Shown here: piece by piece, positions 41,567 to 51,051 of the stretch | How the letters are laid out: every line of letters begins with the position of its first letter | Numbering within the stretch: position 1 is the stretch's first letter | NCBI RefSeq assembly: GCF_011682065.1 | Contig: NZ_VUYU01000008.1 | Location: forward strand, 62,001 to 126,000 | DNA length: 64,000 nt | From: Massilia rubra | Lineage (GTDB): Bacteria > Pseudomonadota > Gammaproteobacteria > Burkholderiales > Burkholderiaceae_D | Reading direction: 5' to 3' | Program-made: the position numbers and the translations under genes | Notes under the pieces: model-generated | Databases searched by the model: none | Told to the model about the DNA's origin: nothing | The model's input: the letters and a program-made list of their open reading frames with translations, nothing else

Positions 41567-43816
41567 ATGAGCAAACTGATTCCTTTTACTTGCGCCGCCC
41601 TGATTGCCGGTAGCGCTTGCTCCGTCCATGCGCAGGAAACGTCCGCCGTGCCTCCGGCCGTGTCGGCGGACCTGCCCGTCGCACCGGTTGCCAAGGCCGG
41701 CCCGGCGCCAGCGGCCAAGCCCGCAGCCGGCGTGACCGCGGTCACCATCAACGGTAGCCGCGCCGACGATACCGAATCGCGCCGCCTGTCGACCGCCGCC
41801 AAGATGGTGTTCGGCCGCGAGGAACTCGACCGCAACGGCGACAGCAGCGTCGGCGAAATCCTCAAGCGCCTGCCCGGCGTGACCATGGGCGGCCCGCCGG
41901 GACGCGGCGGCGGCGGAGCGCGCATGCGCGGCCTGGGCAACGGCTACACGCAAATGCTGGTCAACGGCGAGCGCCCGCCGGCCGGGTTTTCGCTCGAATC
42001 GCTCTCGCCCGACCAGGTCGAACGCATCGAAGTCATGCGCGGCCCGGTGGCCGAGCACAGCACCCAGGCCATCGCCGGCACCATCAACGTGGTGTTGCGC
42101 GAGGGTTACCAGCAAAAAGATATCCAGCTCAAGCTGTCCGACAGCATCGAGGACGGCCGCCACGGCCCCAACGTGTCGCTCACCATGCCCGGCAAGGCGG
42201 GCGCGCTGACCTGGCTGATGAGCGGCTCGGTCGGCGCCAGCCGCCAGTATGACGAGAGCGTCACCACCTACGACGATGCGGATCCGGCCGGCCTGCTCCT
42301 CAAGGACCAGCAAGTCGACGCCCATAGCAGCCGCAGTGCGCGCTCGCTGCACCTGACCCCGCGCCTGTCGTATAAATTCGACAATGGCGACACGCTCAAT
42401 TTCCAGCCGTTCTTGATCCATAACCGCAGCGAAGGCAACAGCGACAGCCTGCTGACCCAGCGCATCGGCCCGCCGCAACGCGAATACGCGCTGGCGCTGG
42501 CCGACTCGCGCTCGTCGATGACCATGTTGCGCGGCTTCGGCAACTGGCTGCACCGGATGGACGCCGGCGCCAAGCTCGACGTCAAGTTCGGCTTCGGCGC
42601 CGGCCGCAGCGAAAGCACCTCGCTGCGCAATCAGTACGCCGACAATGGCGCGCTCAAGGATTACTTCAACGACGTCGATACCTCGCGCAACCATAGCTTG
42701 AACAGCGGCGGCAAGTACAGCACGCCGCTGGCCAAGGGCCATCTGTTGGCGGCCGGCTGGGAGGTCGAAGGCGGCCACCGCGAGCAAAGCACGGTGGCGC
42801 TGGTCAACGGCCGCGCCCAGTTCGCCGAATCGGGATCGAGCATGACGGCCGACACGCGCCGCGTGGCGACGTACGTGCAGGACGAGTGGGACATCACGCC
42901 GCAATGGTCGGCCTATGTCGGGCTGCGCTGGGAAGGCATCCGCACCAGCGCCACCAACCAGGGGCGCGACGTGCGCAACAACAGCAGCGTGTGGAGCCCG
43001 GTGCTGCACTCGGTCTGGCGCATTCCCGGCCATGACAAGGACCAGGTCCGCGCCAGCCTGACGCAGAGCTACCGCGCGCCCCAGCTGAACGACCTGATCG
43101 CGGTGCCGACGTACTCGCAGCTCAACAGCGCGACCCGTCCCGACCGCACCGGCAACCCCAACCTCAAGCCGGAATTGGCGCAGGGCATCGACCTGGCCTA
43201 CGAGCATTACCTCGGCAAGGGCGGCATCCTCAGCGCCAGCGGGTTTATCCGCAAGATCGACAACCTGATGCGGCGCGAACTGACCCTGCGCGACACCCCG
43301 GACGGTCCGCGCTGGCTGTCGAGCCCGTCGAACATCGGCAGCGCGCGCACCAGCGGCATCGAACTGGAAGCGAAGTTCCAGCTGGCCGACCTGGTGGCCA
43401 ACGCCCCGACTATCGACCTGCGCTCGAACTACAGCCGCTTCTGGTCGAGCGTGGACGGCATTCCCGGCCCCGACAACCGGCTCGACCAGCAAGCCAGGCA
43501 GACCGCCAACCTCGGCCTCGACTGGCGCCTGAAAGAGGTGCCGATGACGCTCGGCGGCAGCTACAACTGGACCCCGGCAATTCTGGTGCGCACCAGCGCC
43601 GACGAAGTGGCCACCATCGGCGTGAAACGCCAGTTCGACGTCTACGGATTGTGGAAGTTCAGCCCCGCCACCCAGCTGCGCATTTCCGCCAACAACCTGC
43701 TGAACGACGACTACCTGTCCGGGCGCACGGTCACCAAGGGCGGTATCGCGCAATCGTCGGACGCAGCCAGCCGCACCTACACCACCTGGACCGTGCGCCT
43801 CGAAATGAAGTTATAG
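41567..43816 (+). CDS. TonB-dependent outer-membrane receptor
   Basis: A 749-residue transporter. Residues 1-23 are a signal peptide (ends CSVHA). An Ala/Pro-rich linker follows, then the plug domain (about 70-185): VGEILKRLPGVTMGG, MRGLGNGYTQMLVNGERPP and VERIEVMRGPVAEHSTQAIAGTINVVLR. The barrel continues to a terminal beta strand WTVRLEMKL. The plug and the YTQMLVNGE phrase place it with siderophore or haem receptors, but the ligand cannot be named. No regulator or TonB genes are adjacent. Confidence 0.9.
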   Translation: MSKLIPFTCAALIAGSACSVHAQETSAVPPAVSADLPVAPVAKAGPAPAAKPAAGVTAVTINGSRADDTESRRLSTAAKMVFGREELDRNGDSSVGEILKRLPGVTMGGPPGRGGGGARMRGLGNGYTQMLVNGERPPAGFSLESLSPDQVERIEVMRGPVAEHSTQAIAGTINVVLREGYQQKDIQLKLSDSIEDGRHGPNVSLTMPGKAGALTWLMSGSVGASRQYDESVTTYDDADPAGLLLKDQQVDAHSSRSARSLHLTPRLSYKFDNGDTLNFQPFLIHNRSEGNSDSLLTQRIGPPQREYALALADSRSSMTMLRGFGNWLHRMDAGAKLDVKFGFGAGRSESTSLRNQYADNGALKDYFNDVDTSRNHSLNSGGKYSTPLAKGHLLAAGWEVEGGHREQSTVALVNGRAQFAESGSSMTADTRRVATYVQDEWDITPQWSAYVGLRWEGIRTSATNQGRDVRNNSSVWSPVLHSVWRIPGHDKDQVRASLTQSYRAPQLNDLIAVPTYSQLNSATRPDRTGNPNLKPELAQGIDLAYEHYLGKGGILSASGFIRKIDNLMRRELTLRDTPDGPRWLSSPSNIGSARTSGIELEAKFQLADLVANAPTIDLRSNYSRFWSSVDGIPGPDNRLDQQARQTANLGLDWRLKEVPMTLGGSYNWTPAILVRTSADEVATIGVKRQFDVYGLWKFSPATQLRISANNLLNDDYLSGRTVTKGGIAQSSDAASRTYTTWTVRLEMKL

Positions 43817-43885
43817 TATTCGACTGTGGCCACAAGCCATTTTTCACTTGCCCCATCATTACTTGCCCCATAAGGACACCCACCC

Positions 43886-45928
43886 GTGAAACGTTATCTC
43901 CTGAGCACCCTGACCCTGAGCCTGGCGGCCGCGTTTGCCAGCGCCGCCGAACCGGTAAAACCCGTCGGCCCGCTTTCCGGCATCGACATGCAATACATCG
44001 ACAGCAGCGTGCGTCCGCAGGACGATTTCTTCAATTACCTGAACGGCGTGTGGCTGAAAAAGACCGACATCCCGGCCGACAAGTCGAGCTGGGGCACCTT
44101 CGCCCAGTTGCGCGACGACACCTTGCCGCAACTGCGCACCCTGATCGAAGCCGCCCAGGCCGAGAAGAACAAGAAAGCCGGCAGCGAAGCCCAGAAAATC
44201 GGCGACCTGTACACCAGCTACATGAACGAAGCCAAGCTGGAAAAGCTCGGCTACAAGCCGCTGGCCGGCGAATTGCAGCGCATCCGCGCGCTGCGTGAAA
44301 AGAAAGCCATCCCGGCCCTGATCGCGCACCTGTCGCAAATCGGCGTAAGCGCGCCGTACGGCATCTACGTGGGCCAGGACAGCCGCGAATCGACGCGCTA
44401 CGCCACCTACATCAGCCAGAGCGGCCTGGGCTTGCCGGACCGCGACTATTACCTGAAAAAAGACGATACCAAGCTCTCCGAGGTGCGCGCCAAGTACGAG
44501 CGCCACATCGAGAAAACGCTGGGCATGGCCGGCCATAAAGATGCGGCCGCCGCAGCCAAGGGCATCCTGGCGCTGGAAACCGCGCTGGCCGAAGTGCAGT
44601 GGAGCAAGGTCGACCTGCGCGACCCGGTCAAGCGCTACAACAAGGTCGAGCTCGCCAAGCTGGGCGAGCTGACCCCCGCCTACGACTGGAAGAACGCGCT
44701 GGGCGCGGCCAATATCGCGGGCAAGGTCGACTACGTCATCGTCGGCCAGCCGAGCTACCTGTCCGGCTTTAACCAGGTGCTGGAAAAAACCGACCTGGCG
44801 ACCTGGAAATCGTATTTCGAATGGCATCTGCTGAGCAGCTATGCCGAATACCTGTCGAAAGAGTTCGTCGACGCCGATTTCGCTTTCTTTGAAACCGTGC
44901 TCAAGGGTGTGCCGGAGAATGAACCGCGCTGGAAGACCGGCGTTGCGACCGTCAACACGGTGCTGGGCGAAGCGGTCGGCAAGCAATACGTTGGCAAGCA
45001 TTTCCCGGCCGAGCGCAAGGCGCGCATGGAAGAGCTGGTGCAGAACCTGCTGATGGCCTACAAAGAGAGCATCGACACGCTCGACTGGATGGGTCCGGAA
45101 ACCAAGAAAGAAGCCCAGGCCAAGCTGGCCAAGTTCCGCCCGAAGATCGGTTATCCGAGCAAATGGCGCGATTACTCGGCGCTGACGGTCAAGCAGGATG
45201 ACTTGGTCGGCAACATGATGCGCGCGCGCACATTTGCCTACAACCGCAGCATCAACAAGCTGGGCAAACCGATCGACCGCGAAGAGTGGGGCATGACGCC
45301 GCAGACAGTGAACGCTTACTACAGCTCGACGATGAACGAAATCGTGTTCCCGGCGTCGATTTTGCAGCCGCCGTTTTTCGACATGCGCGCTGACGACGCG
45401 GTGAACTACGGCGCCATCGGCGCGGTGATCGGCCACGAGATCAGCCATGGCTTCGATGACAAGGGCAGCCAGTCCGATGGCGACGGCAACCTGCGCGAAT
45501 GGTGGACCAAGGAAGACCGCGCCAAGTTCCAGGCCAAGGCCGACATGCTGGTCAAGCAGTACAGCGGCTACAGCCCGCTCAAGGGCTACAACGTCAATGG
45601 CGAGCTGACCCTGGGCGAGAACATCGGCGACAACTCGGGCGTGGCGATCGCCTACAAGGCCTACAAGCTGTCGCTGGGAGGCAAAGCGGCGCCGGTGATC
45701 GACGGCCTGAGCGGCGACCAGCGTTTCTTCATGGGCTTCGGGCAGGTATGGCGCATGAAGATGCGTGAAGCGCAGCAGATCGTGCAGGTCAAGACCGATC
45801 CGCATTCGCCGGGCCAGTTCCGCGCCAACGGCACCATGATGAACCAGCCGGCCTTCTACGAAGCGTTCGGCGTGAAGGAAGGCGACAAGATGTACCTGCC
45901 GCCGAAAGAGCGGGTCACGATCTGGTAA
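43886..45928 (+). CDS. pepO: M13 family zinc metallopeptidase (PepO/neprilysin type)
   Basis: A 680-residue exported endopeptidase. Residues 1-20 are a signal peptide. The neprilysin motifs are in order: NAYYSSTMNEIVFPASILQPPFF, the zinc site GHEISHGFDD (His517, His521) and the third ligand with GENIGDNSGVAIAYKA (about 577). The C-terminus ends KEGDKMYLPPKERVTIW, as expected for M13. Start GTG 43886 follows AAGGA. A terminator stands at 45950-45974. It is probably co-oriented with but separate from the TonB receptor. Confidence 0.95.
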   Translation: MKRYLLSTLTLSLAAAFASAAEPVKPVGPLSGIDMQYIDSSVRPQDDFFNYLNGVWLKKTDIPADKSSWGTFAQLRDDTLPQLRTLIEAAQAEKNKKAGSEAQKIGDLYTSYMNEAKLEKLGYKPLAGELQRIRALREKKAIPALIAHLSQIGVSAPYGIYVGQDSRESTRYATYISQSGLGLPDRDYYLKKDDTKLSEVRAKYERHIEKTLGMAGHKDAAAAAKGILALETALAEVQWSKVDLRDPVKRYNKVELAKLGELTPAYDWKNALGAANIAGKVDYVIVGQPSYLSGFNQVLEKTDLATWKSYFEWHLLSSYAEYLSKEFVDADFAFFETVLKGVPENEPRWKTGVATVNTVLGEAVGKQYVGKHFPAERKARMEELVQNLLMAYKESIDTLDWMGPETKKEAQAKLAKFRPKIGYPSKWRDYSALTVKQDDLVGNMMRARTFAYNRSINKLGKPIDREEWGMTPQTVNAYYSSTMNEIVFPASILQPPFFDMRADDAVNYGAIGAVIGHEISHGFDDKGSQSDGDGNLREWWTKEDRAKFQAKADMLVKQYSGYSPLKGYNVNGELTLGENIGDNSGVAIAYKAYKLSLGGKAAPVIDGLSGDQRFFMGFGQVWRMKMREAQQIVQVKTDPHSPGQFRANGTMMNQPAFYEAFGVKEGDKMYLPPKERVTIW

Positions 45929-45949
45929 TGTCGTGAGATGAGATGATGA

Positions 45950-45974
45950 GGGCCACGCGAGTGGCCCTTTTTTT
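45950..45974 (+). terminator. Rho-independent terminator of the M13 peptidase gene
   Basis: GGGCCAC and GTGGCCC with a GCGA loop are followed by seven T residues. Confidence 0.9.
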
Positions 45975-46053
45975 GTACGCCAGGTTGTGGGTGGATATCT
46001 CCAGGCGAAAAAAAACCGCCCTGAACGAGCGGTTTCGGTAGAACGCTGGACGC

Positions 46054-46941
46054 TTACTTGGCTGCGGCAACCATGAAATCGACCGCGGCCTTGATTTCAT
46101 CATCCGAGGCCGACGAACCGCCTTTGGCAGGCATGGCGCCGGCTTTGCCGATGTAGCCCTTGAGTGCGTGCTCATACAGCAATGGTGCGCCCTGGGCGAT
46201 GCGTGCGGCCCAGGCGGCCTTGTCGCCGAACTTCGGCGCACCGGCGATACCTGCGCCGTGGCAAACGACACATGAGGCGTTATAGATGGTCTTGCCTGTA
46301 TCGGCGGCCAGTTTCGGCGCGTCGGCCGGTGCTGCCGCCGCTGGGGCCGGGGCCGCAGCAGGTGCTGGTGCGGCTGCTTCGGCTGGCGCCGGCGCCGCTG
46401 CTTCGGCAGGCGCTGCCGCCGGCGCTGCTGCTGCCGGGGCTGCTGGTTCCTTGAATTTGGCGCCGCTCTGGTTCGCCATGTGCACGACCGCGCGCGCTAC
46501 TTCGACATCATCGAGGTCCGGGTTGCCGCCGCGGGCAGGCATCGCGCGGATACCGTCGATCGCGTGCTTGACCAAGGTATCGTAGCCTTGAGAGATACGC
46601 GAGCCCCATGCGCCGGGATCGCCCATTTTCGGCGCACCAGCTGCGCCCGTTGCGTGGCAGGCTGCGCAGTTAGCCGTGTACACGGCGTCGCCAGCGAGGA
46701 AAATCTTCGGTGCGTTGACATCCTTGAGCGTGAAGCCTTCGTCGGCCAGCGGACGCAGGCGTGCGGCGACCGCTTCGGCTTTCTGGCTTTCGGTGCCGGC
46801 GCCCGTGGTTTTGGTCGTCGTCACGAACGTCACGAGCAGAATGATGCCGATGACAGTGACCAGGAAGAAGCCGGCAACCGCAGCGACGAGCTGCTTGGGT
46901 GTCCGGATCGCGGATTCGTGTTCGTTGTGTGCGTCGCTCAT
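46054..46941 (-). CDS. Membrane-anchored dihaem cytochrome c
   Basis: A 295-residue protein. One membrane helix (about residues 17-42) anchors it. Two cytochrome c domains follow, each with a CxxCH haem site (CAACH about 93, CVVCH about 223) and a Met ligand (AMPARGG, AMPAKGG). A long linker of Ala-Pro-Glu repeats (about 160-205) joins them. Both domains resemble cytochrome c5 / class I. It probably carries electrons to a terminal oxidase. ATG 46941 follows AAGGA; the upstream in-frame start lacks a site. Confidence 0.9.
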   Translation of the reverse strand: MSDAHNEHESAIRTPKQLVAAVAGFFLVTVIGIILLVTFVTTTKTTGAGTESQKAEAVAARLRPLADEGFTLKDVNAPKIFLAGDAVYTANCAACHATGAAGAPKMGDPGAWGSRISQGYDTLVKHAIDGIRAMPARGGNPDLDDVEVARAVVHMANQSGAKFKEPAAPAAAAPAAAPAEAAAPAPAEAAAPAPAAAPAPAAAAPADAPKLAADTGKTIYNASCVVCHGAGIAGAPKFGDKAAWAARIAQGAPLLYEHALKGYIGKAGAMPAKGGSSASDDEIKAAVDFMVAAAK

Positions 46942-47137
46942 GATGTCCTTAGTACAATATTCAAAAAGCTGCCGGCCGGTCGTGTTCGCATGATGAACTT
47001 GCAAATACTCGCCAAACCCGCGATTATAGACTCAAAGCACCTCTTATGGAACGCAAATTCCCTGTAACGCGACACTTTCCATGGACGCGGTGCCAGAAAA
47101 AACGGTATCCTTCGCCTCACGTTCGATTTTCCTCAGC

Positions 47138-47213
47138 GCGGCTGTAGCTCAGTGGATAGAGTATTGGCCTCCGAAGCCAAGGGTCGTGGGTTCGATCCCC
47201 GCCAGCCGCACCA
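47138..47213 (+). tRNA. tRNA-Arg (anticodon CCG)
   Basis: A complete 76-nt cloverleaf with encoded CCA. Acceptor GCGGCTG pairs with CAGCCGC. The anticodon stem TTGGC/GCCAA encloses CTCCGAA, so the anticodon is CCG. D-loop GCTCAGTGGATAGAGT and T-loop TTCGATC are normal. Accessory genes follow on its 3' side. Confidence 0.95.
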
Positions 47214-47298
47214 ACCATCTTCAATCAAATCAACAGCTTGGCGATTGCGATGCTGCGCGTTGCTGCGCTCGTGTCGGCACCGTATATCCGCAAAGGAC

Positions 47299-47610
47299 AT
47301 GATGGCAATCAGCGCAAAAGGCAAGCGTCGCATCTCCGTCAATGAGCGCGTGTATCTGTGGCGCATGTTTGAACACTACGATCAGAGCTGGTTTGATGGC
47401 GTTCAGGTGAGCGTCGCAGCGGTGGACCAAGCGCTGTTCGTGCGCTATGGACTTCATCAGCCCGATGACAGTCGAACCGCTGTGATCTCTCGCGGTCGCG
47501 GCGCGCCGGATGTTCGCACAGCCTGTCCAAGGTTCGAGGGCGAGGATCGTGTCTTGACCCCGCAGGGCGTTCGGGACCTCATTGATTGGGGGCTCGCAGT
47601 CGCGCTGTGA
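47299..47610 (+). CDS. Small hypothetical protein
   Basis: A 103-residue protein starting at ATG 47299 (or 47302) after AAAGGA. It begins MMAISAKGKRRISVNERVYLWRMFEHYDQ. I recognise no family. It is basic at the start, with no signal or membrane part. It is the first gene after tRNA-Arg in a region of orphan genes. Confidence 0.45.
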   Translation: MMAISAKGKRRISVNERVYLWRMFEHYDQSWFDGVQVSVAAVDQALFVRYGLHQPDDSRTAVISRGRGAPDVRTACPRFEGEDRVLTPQGVRDLIDWGLAVAL

Positions 47611-47898
47611 TCGCCCGCCGCAGGTGGGGCTTGTTCGGCCATGTTCGGGAAATGGGAGAGCACGACCATCTCTGGCGATCGGCTCGGCCAGGCCAAATCG
47701 CCGACCCACACAGCGACAACGCTTGAGCCTGCAGGGAAAGATGACTTTCAATTCCCCCGTTCTTGCTTCCCTTGCCTGATTCTGCAAGTCCGGAATATGA
47801 TGTTATTTCAAAGGCATTAGCCAAGGGAAGCCGATGCTTGCGAATGTCTCATTCGGTTCCAGGCCGGGGTCGCGGTTTCGTACAAAGGGGAGCATCGT

Positions 47899-48495
47899 AT
47901 GGCAATCAAGGCGGTCGCGTTCGATGCCTTCGGCACGCTGGTGGAGATCGGTGACAAACGCCGGCCGTTTGAAGCCATCCTGCGCCTGTCGACAGCGGCC
48001 TCGGTCAGCTCGCCCATGGTCGGCGCAGTCGATCTGGCCGCATTTGCCCACGCATGCGGTGTCGCGCCGGATCCCCGCCATGCCAGCGACCTGGCGGCCG
48101 AGCTGGCGTCGATCGCCCCTTACCCCGAATCGCGCTCCGTGCTCATCGAACTGCGCCGGCGCGGCATTCATACTGCCGTGGCGTCCAATCTGGCGCTGCC
48201 ATACGCCCAACCGATCCGCGACCTCCTTGGCGACCTGATCGATACCGCATGCCTGTCGTTCGAGGTTGGCCATGTCAAGCCCGATCCCGACTTTTATCGC
48301 GCCCTGTGCCACCAGTTGAACCTGGCGCCCGACGAAGTGTGGATGGTGGGCGACACCTGGCGTTGCGATTATCTGGGCGCCACGGCAGCCGGCCTGCACG
48401 CCTTGCATCTGGACCGGCGCGGCAACGCCAGCCCGGAGCAGGCGGCGGTGTCGATCAGGGACTTGACGGGCGTACTTCATAAAGCTACTAGTTGA
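47899..48495 (+). CDS. HAD-superfamily hydrolase
   Basis: A 198-residue HAD-IA phosphatase-like enzyme. The nucleophile motif is VAFDAFGTLVE, the Ser/Thr region VASNLALPY, the Lys GHVKPDPDFYRAL and the metal Asp MVGDTWRCDYLGA. The cap is short. The substrate is unknown. ATG 47899 follows GGGGAG. The 288 nt upstream contain no gene I can support. Confidence 0.85.
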   Translation: MAIKAVAFDAFGTLVEIGDKRRPFEAILRLSTAASVSSPMVGAVDLAAFAHACGVAPDPRHASDLAAELASIAPYPESRSVLIELRRRGIHTAVASNLALPYAQPIRDLLGDLIDTACLSFEVGHVKPDPDFYRALCHQLNLAPDEVWMVGDTWRCDYLGATAAGLHALHLDRRGNASPEQAAVSIRDLTGVLHKATS

Positions 48496-48540
48496 GCTTC
48501 TGATCAGCGCCGACATCGCCAGCCGGACCGCTTCCGATAG

Positions 48541-49173
48541 TCAGTAGCGCCGTTCCTGGCTCAGGAATTGGGTGCGGGCATACGTGTCAATGGCGGCGTC
48601 CACGCCGCCGGCGCGAAAGGCCGCGCGTACCAGCTCGCGTTCGGCCTCGACCTGCCGAAAATCGAAGGCCGGACGAAATACAGTGGACGGCAGCGGCGCC
48701 CGCGCCAGCACCGCGCGCAGTCGATGGATGAGTTGTTGGAGCGCCGGGTCCACATCCCATTGCCGGCCATCGATTTCGGCCAGGGCCAGGTCGATCAGCC
48801 ACTGGCCCCGGGGAAGTTGGTCGTAAAGGACGAAGAGATGGGTGCGGTAGACGGGGTCCGGGGCCAGCGCCACCAGGAACGCCGCGTACGGCACCCCCAT
48901 CCCGCACATGCTTGCCGAGTTCAGGTCGCTCATCAGCGCTTCACTCATCCCGCCGAGCAGCTTGAGGAGGACATAATGCTGGTCCAGCGGTTCATATTTG
49001 AGCGACGGATACTGCGCCAGGGTTTCCGCCAGCTCTTCCCCATCGCGCACCAGCGGCGTGACGTAGTTGCGTACGGCGTTCATGGTCTGTAGGCAGCGCG
49101 AGGGCATGCAGCGCATCAGCGCGAACACATCATCGCTGTTGAGTAGCAGGGGCACATAGGGTGGCAGGCTCAT
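48541..49173 (-). CDS. Hypothetical protein
   Basis: A 210-residue soluble protein read from ATG 49173 (in-frame ATG at 49212 is also possible; neither has a clear ribosome site). It contains LKYEPLDQHYVLLKLLGGMSEALMSDLNSASMCGMGVPYAAFLVAL and YDQLPRGQWLIDLALAEIDG. I recognise no family. The frame continues upstream into a copied fragment of the HNH endonuclease gene, which is a reason to prefer the downstream starts. Confidence 0.55.
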   Translation of the reverse strand: MSLPPYVPLLLNSDDVFALMRCMPSRCLQTMNAVRNYVTPLVRDGEELAETLAQYPSLKYEPLDQHYVLLKLLGGMSEALMSDLNSASMCGMGVPYAAFLVALAPDPVYRTHLFVLYDQLPRGQWLIDLALAEIDGRQWDVDPALQQLIHRLRAVLARAPLPSTVFRPAFDFRQVEAERELVRAAFRAGGVDAAIDTYARTQFLSQERRY

Positions 49174-49265
49174 GGCATGAAAGGGCAGTCGATCCTGCCG
49201 CTCCGGCAACATAGGAAGGGGTAGTTTACCCGAATGCCCTGTCACCGGCCCCCAGGCCTGTAGGA

Positions 49266-49308
49266 CAGTTGGTCCCGCTATCCTTGCCGCCATGGGTGCG
49301 CGCCCGGA
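49266..49308 (-). pseudogene. 43-bp fragment copied from the HNH endonuclease gene
   Basis: These bases match 50470-50512 with three mismatches in 43 and no gap. That part of the HNH gene encodes the catalytic THGGKDSWTNC stretch. The copy has no open frame of its own. Confidence 0.7.
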
Positions 49309-49318
49309 GCTGTGGGTA

Positions 49319-49428
49319 AGAAATACTTGTTCATGCGCGCAGGATTCCTCGTTTGACCCTGCTGCCTTGTCGCTCGGATAATCAACTTTTTCTGACCGGT
49401 AGCACGCAAATGATGAACAAGTATTTCT
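49319..49428. repeat. Perfect 16-bp inverted repeat with 78-bp core
   Basis: AGAAATACTTGTTCAT (49319-49334) is exactly complementary to 49413-49428. The repeat and the short core are less GC-rich than the surroundings. It lies directly beside the HNH fragment and upstream of the dehydrogenase gene. Confidence 0.65.
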
Positions 49429-49462
49429 GCAGTGATCGATCCGTTAGCGCTTCGGGTGGCGC

Positions 49463-50269
49463 ATGACGGCGCACAAAGTTCTTATTACTGGCGCGGCAGG
49501 GCGAATCGGGACGGCCTTTGTCCGCCAGCTGAACGGCCAGTTCGACCTGCGCCTGGGTGACCTCGATAGCGCCGCGCTGGCGCACATGGGCGGCGAGGCC
49601 GTGCAGCTTGACGTCACCGACCTCGACGCCTGCATGCGCGCCTGCGCGGGCGTGCAGACCGTGCTTCACCTCGCGGCCGACCCTTTGCCCGACGCCGATT
49701 TCCACACCTCACTGCTGCCGACGAACATCGTCGGAAGCTATAACGTGTTCCTGGCGGCAAAGGCGCAGGGTTGCCGGCGTGTTGTGTTTGCCAGCAGCGC
49801 CCAGGCCGTTGAAGGTTATCCGCTGGACGTGCAGGTGCAGGAAAACATGGCGCCGCGACCCAAGAATATGTATGGCGTGAGCAAGGCGTTCGGCGAAGCG
49901 CTCGCCTCCTTGTTTGCTGACGATGGCACGCTCGTCACGGTGGCTGTGCGGATAGCCAACGTGGCAACGTTCCATGCCGGCGAACGGCACAGCGCGCGCG
50001 ATGTTGCCGCGTTCATCAGCGAGCGCGATGTGGCGCAGTTGCTGGCGCGCTGTATCGATGCCGACCTGAGCGGTTTTACGGTCGTCCATGGGGTATCGGA
50101 CAACCGCTACAAGCGCCTGGCCATCGAACGCACGCGCAGTGCGCTCAATTACCGGCCGCGCGATGACGCTTTTACGATACTTGAAGGTGAAGCGGGCGCG
50201 CGGCGTAGCGCACCATCGCCCGCCATGACGGATGAGGTGGGCGCTACGCCGGCGCGACCTTTCGGATAG
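49463..50269 (+). CDS. NAD(P)-dependent oxidoreductase of the extended SDR / epimerase family
   Basis: A 268-residue enzyme. The cofactor loop is ITGAAGRIGTAF; LHLAADP and the catalytic YGVSK (Tyr-x3-Lys) follow, with FASSAQAVEG supplying the Ser. It most resembles uronate or sugar dehydrogenases of the NAD-epimerase group. The last 22 residues are encoded by a palindromic repeat (50201-50251) and have no relation to the enzyme family, so the natural C-terminus seems to have been overwritten. Confidence 0.8.
   Translation: MTAHKVLITGAAGRIGTAFVRQLNGQFDLRLGDLDSAALAHMGGEAVQLDVTDLDACMRACAGVQTVLHLAADPLPDADFHTSLLPTNIVGSYNVFLAAKAQGCRRVVFASSAQAVEGYPLDVQVQENMAPRPKNMYGVSKAFGEALASLFADDGTLVTVAVRIANVATFHAGERHSARDVAAFISERDVAQLLARCIDADLSGFTVVHGVSDNRYKRLAIERTRSALNYRPRDDAFTILEGEAGARRSAPSPAMTDEVGATPARPFG
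50201..50251. repeat. Palindromic repeat overlapping the dehydrogenase 3' end
   Basis: CGGCGTAGCGCACC (50201-50214) and GGTGGGCGCTACGCCG (50236-50251) are inverted partners with a 2-base difference in length. The stop codon of the dehydrogenase is at 50267-50269. Confidence 0.6.
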
Positions 50270-50279
50270 GGCCAGGCGG

Positions 50280-50846
50280 TCACGCCAGCATGCGCGAGTG
50301 CTTGGGCAATTTGGCCGACAGATAATCGTGCTGGTCGGCCAGCACATTCCTGCCGCTCAGGATAAAGTGCTCGAAACGGCATGGCACATACGGCACGTAC
50401 AGCAGCGGATGAAAATCGTGCACCATGGTGGCCCCCTTGGCCTGGTTGCACGGCTTGCAGGCGGTGACGCAGTTGGTCCAGCTATCCTTGCCACCATGGG
50501 TGCGCGCCAGGATGTGGTCGCGCGAGAGGTGCTGGCGCGCAAACACATTGCCGCAATAAGCGCAGGTATGGCGGTCGCGCGCGAACAGCAACTGGTTGTC
50601 GTCTCCGAGCGGCAGCGCCACCCGCAGTTTCTTGGTCATGCGCTCGCTGCCCATGATCGAAATGATCGGCTTGACCGTCATGGTCGAGAGCACGCCCGCA
50701 TTCGACACCCCGCCGCGAAACAGAAATTCACGGTCGCCCAGTTCCCACGCCACCTTGCCGACGGCGTAATAATGGATCGCTTCCTGGGCGGAGATCCATC
50801 CGAATGGATTTCCTGCGATGTCGAGTGCTAAGATTTGCGGAGTCAT
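50280..50846 (-). CDS. HNH endonuclease
   Basis: A 188-residue protein. The HNH core is complete: zinc cysteines in TCAYCGN and CKPCN, the catalytic His in SRDHILARTHGGKDSWTNC. N-terminal residues form a separate small domain (EAIHYYAVGKVAW). Such stand-alone HNH proteins (restriction or homing type) are common in Oxalobacteraceae genomes. It lies at the edge of the tRNA array and is convergent with the dehydrogenase gene. Confidence 0.88.
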   Translation of the reverse strand: MTPQILALDIAGNPFGWISAQEAIHYYAVGKVAWELGDREFLFRGGVSNAGVLSTMTVKPIISIMGSERMTKKLRVALPLGDDNQLLFARDRHTCAYCGNVFARQHLSRDHILARTHGGKDSWTNCVTACKPCNQAKGATMVHDFHPLLYVPYVPCRFEHFILSGRNVLADQHDYLSAKLPKHSRMLA

Positions 50847-51051
50847 ATTTTCACTTTTACTGATGCCTGTTTGAATGGAATAGCAGAAAAGGCCGGCGCC
50901 GTGGCGCTGGCGGGAAGATGAAAATCCGGACAGGTGTTAAACGTGATAATACGCCTTGCAGGCAAACCAGCAAGCACGAAAATAAGGCGCAGCGCACCGC
51001 GCATTCCCGGGCGCCGTGAGGGACGCCCGAGCGATATCGCTTGCGCTGCAT

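Noticed and set aside
41489-43753. 754-codon frame opposite the TonB receptor
   Set aside because: Shadow frame; low-complexity composition without motifs.
47138-47213. tRNA-Arg(CCG) as attachment site of a genomic island reaching to about 58 kb
   Set aside because: No integrase gene is next to it and I found no direct repeat of the tRNA 3' end further along the window.
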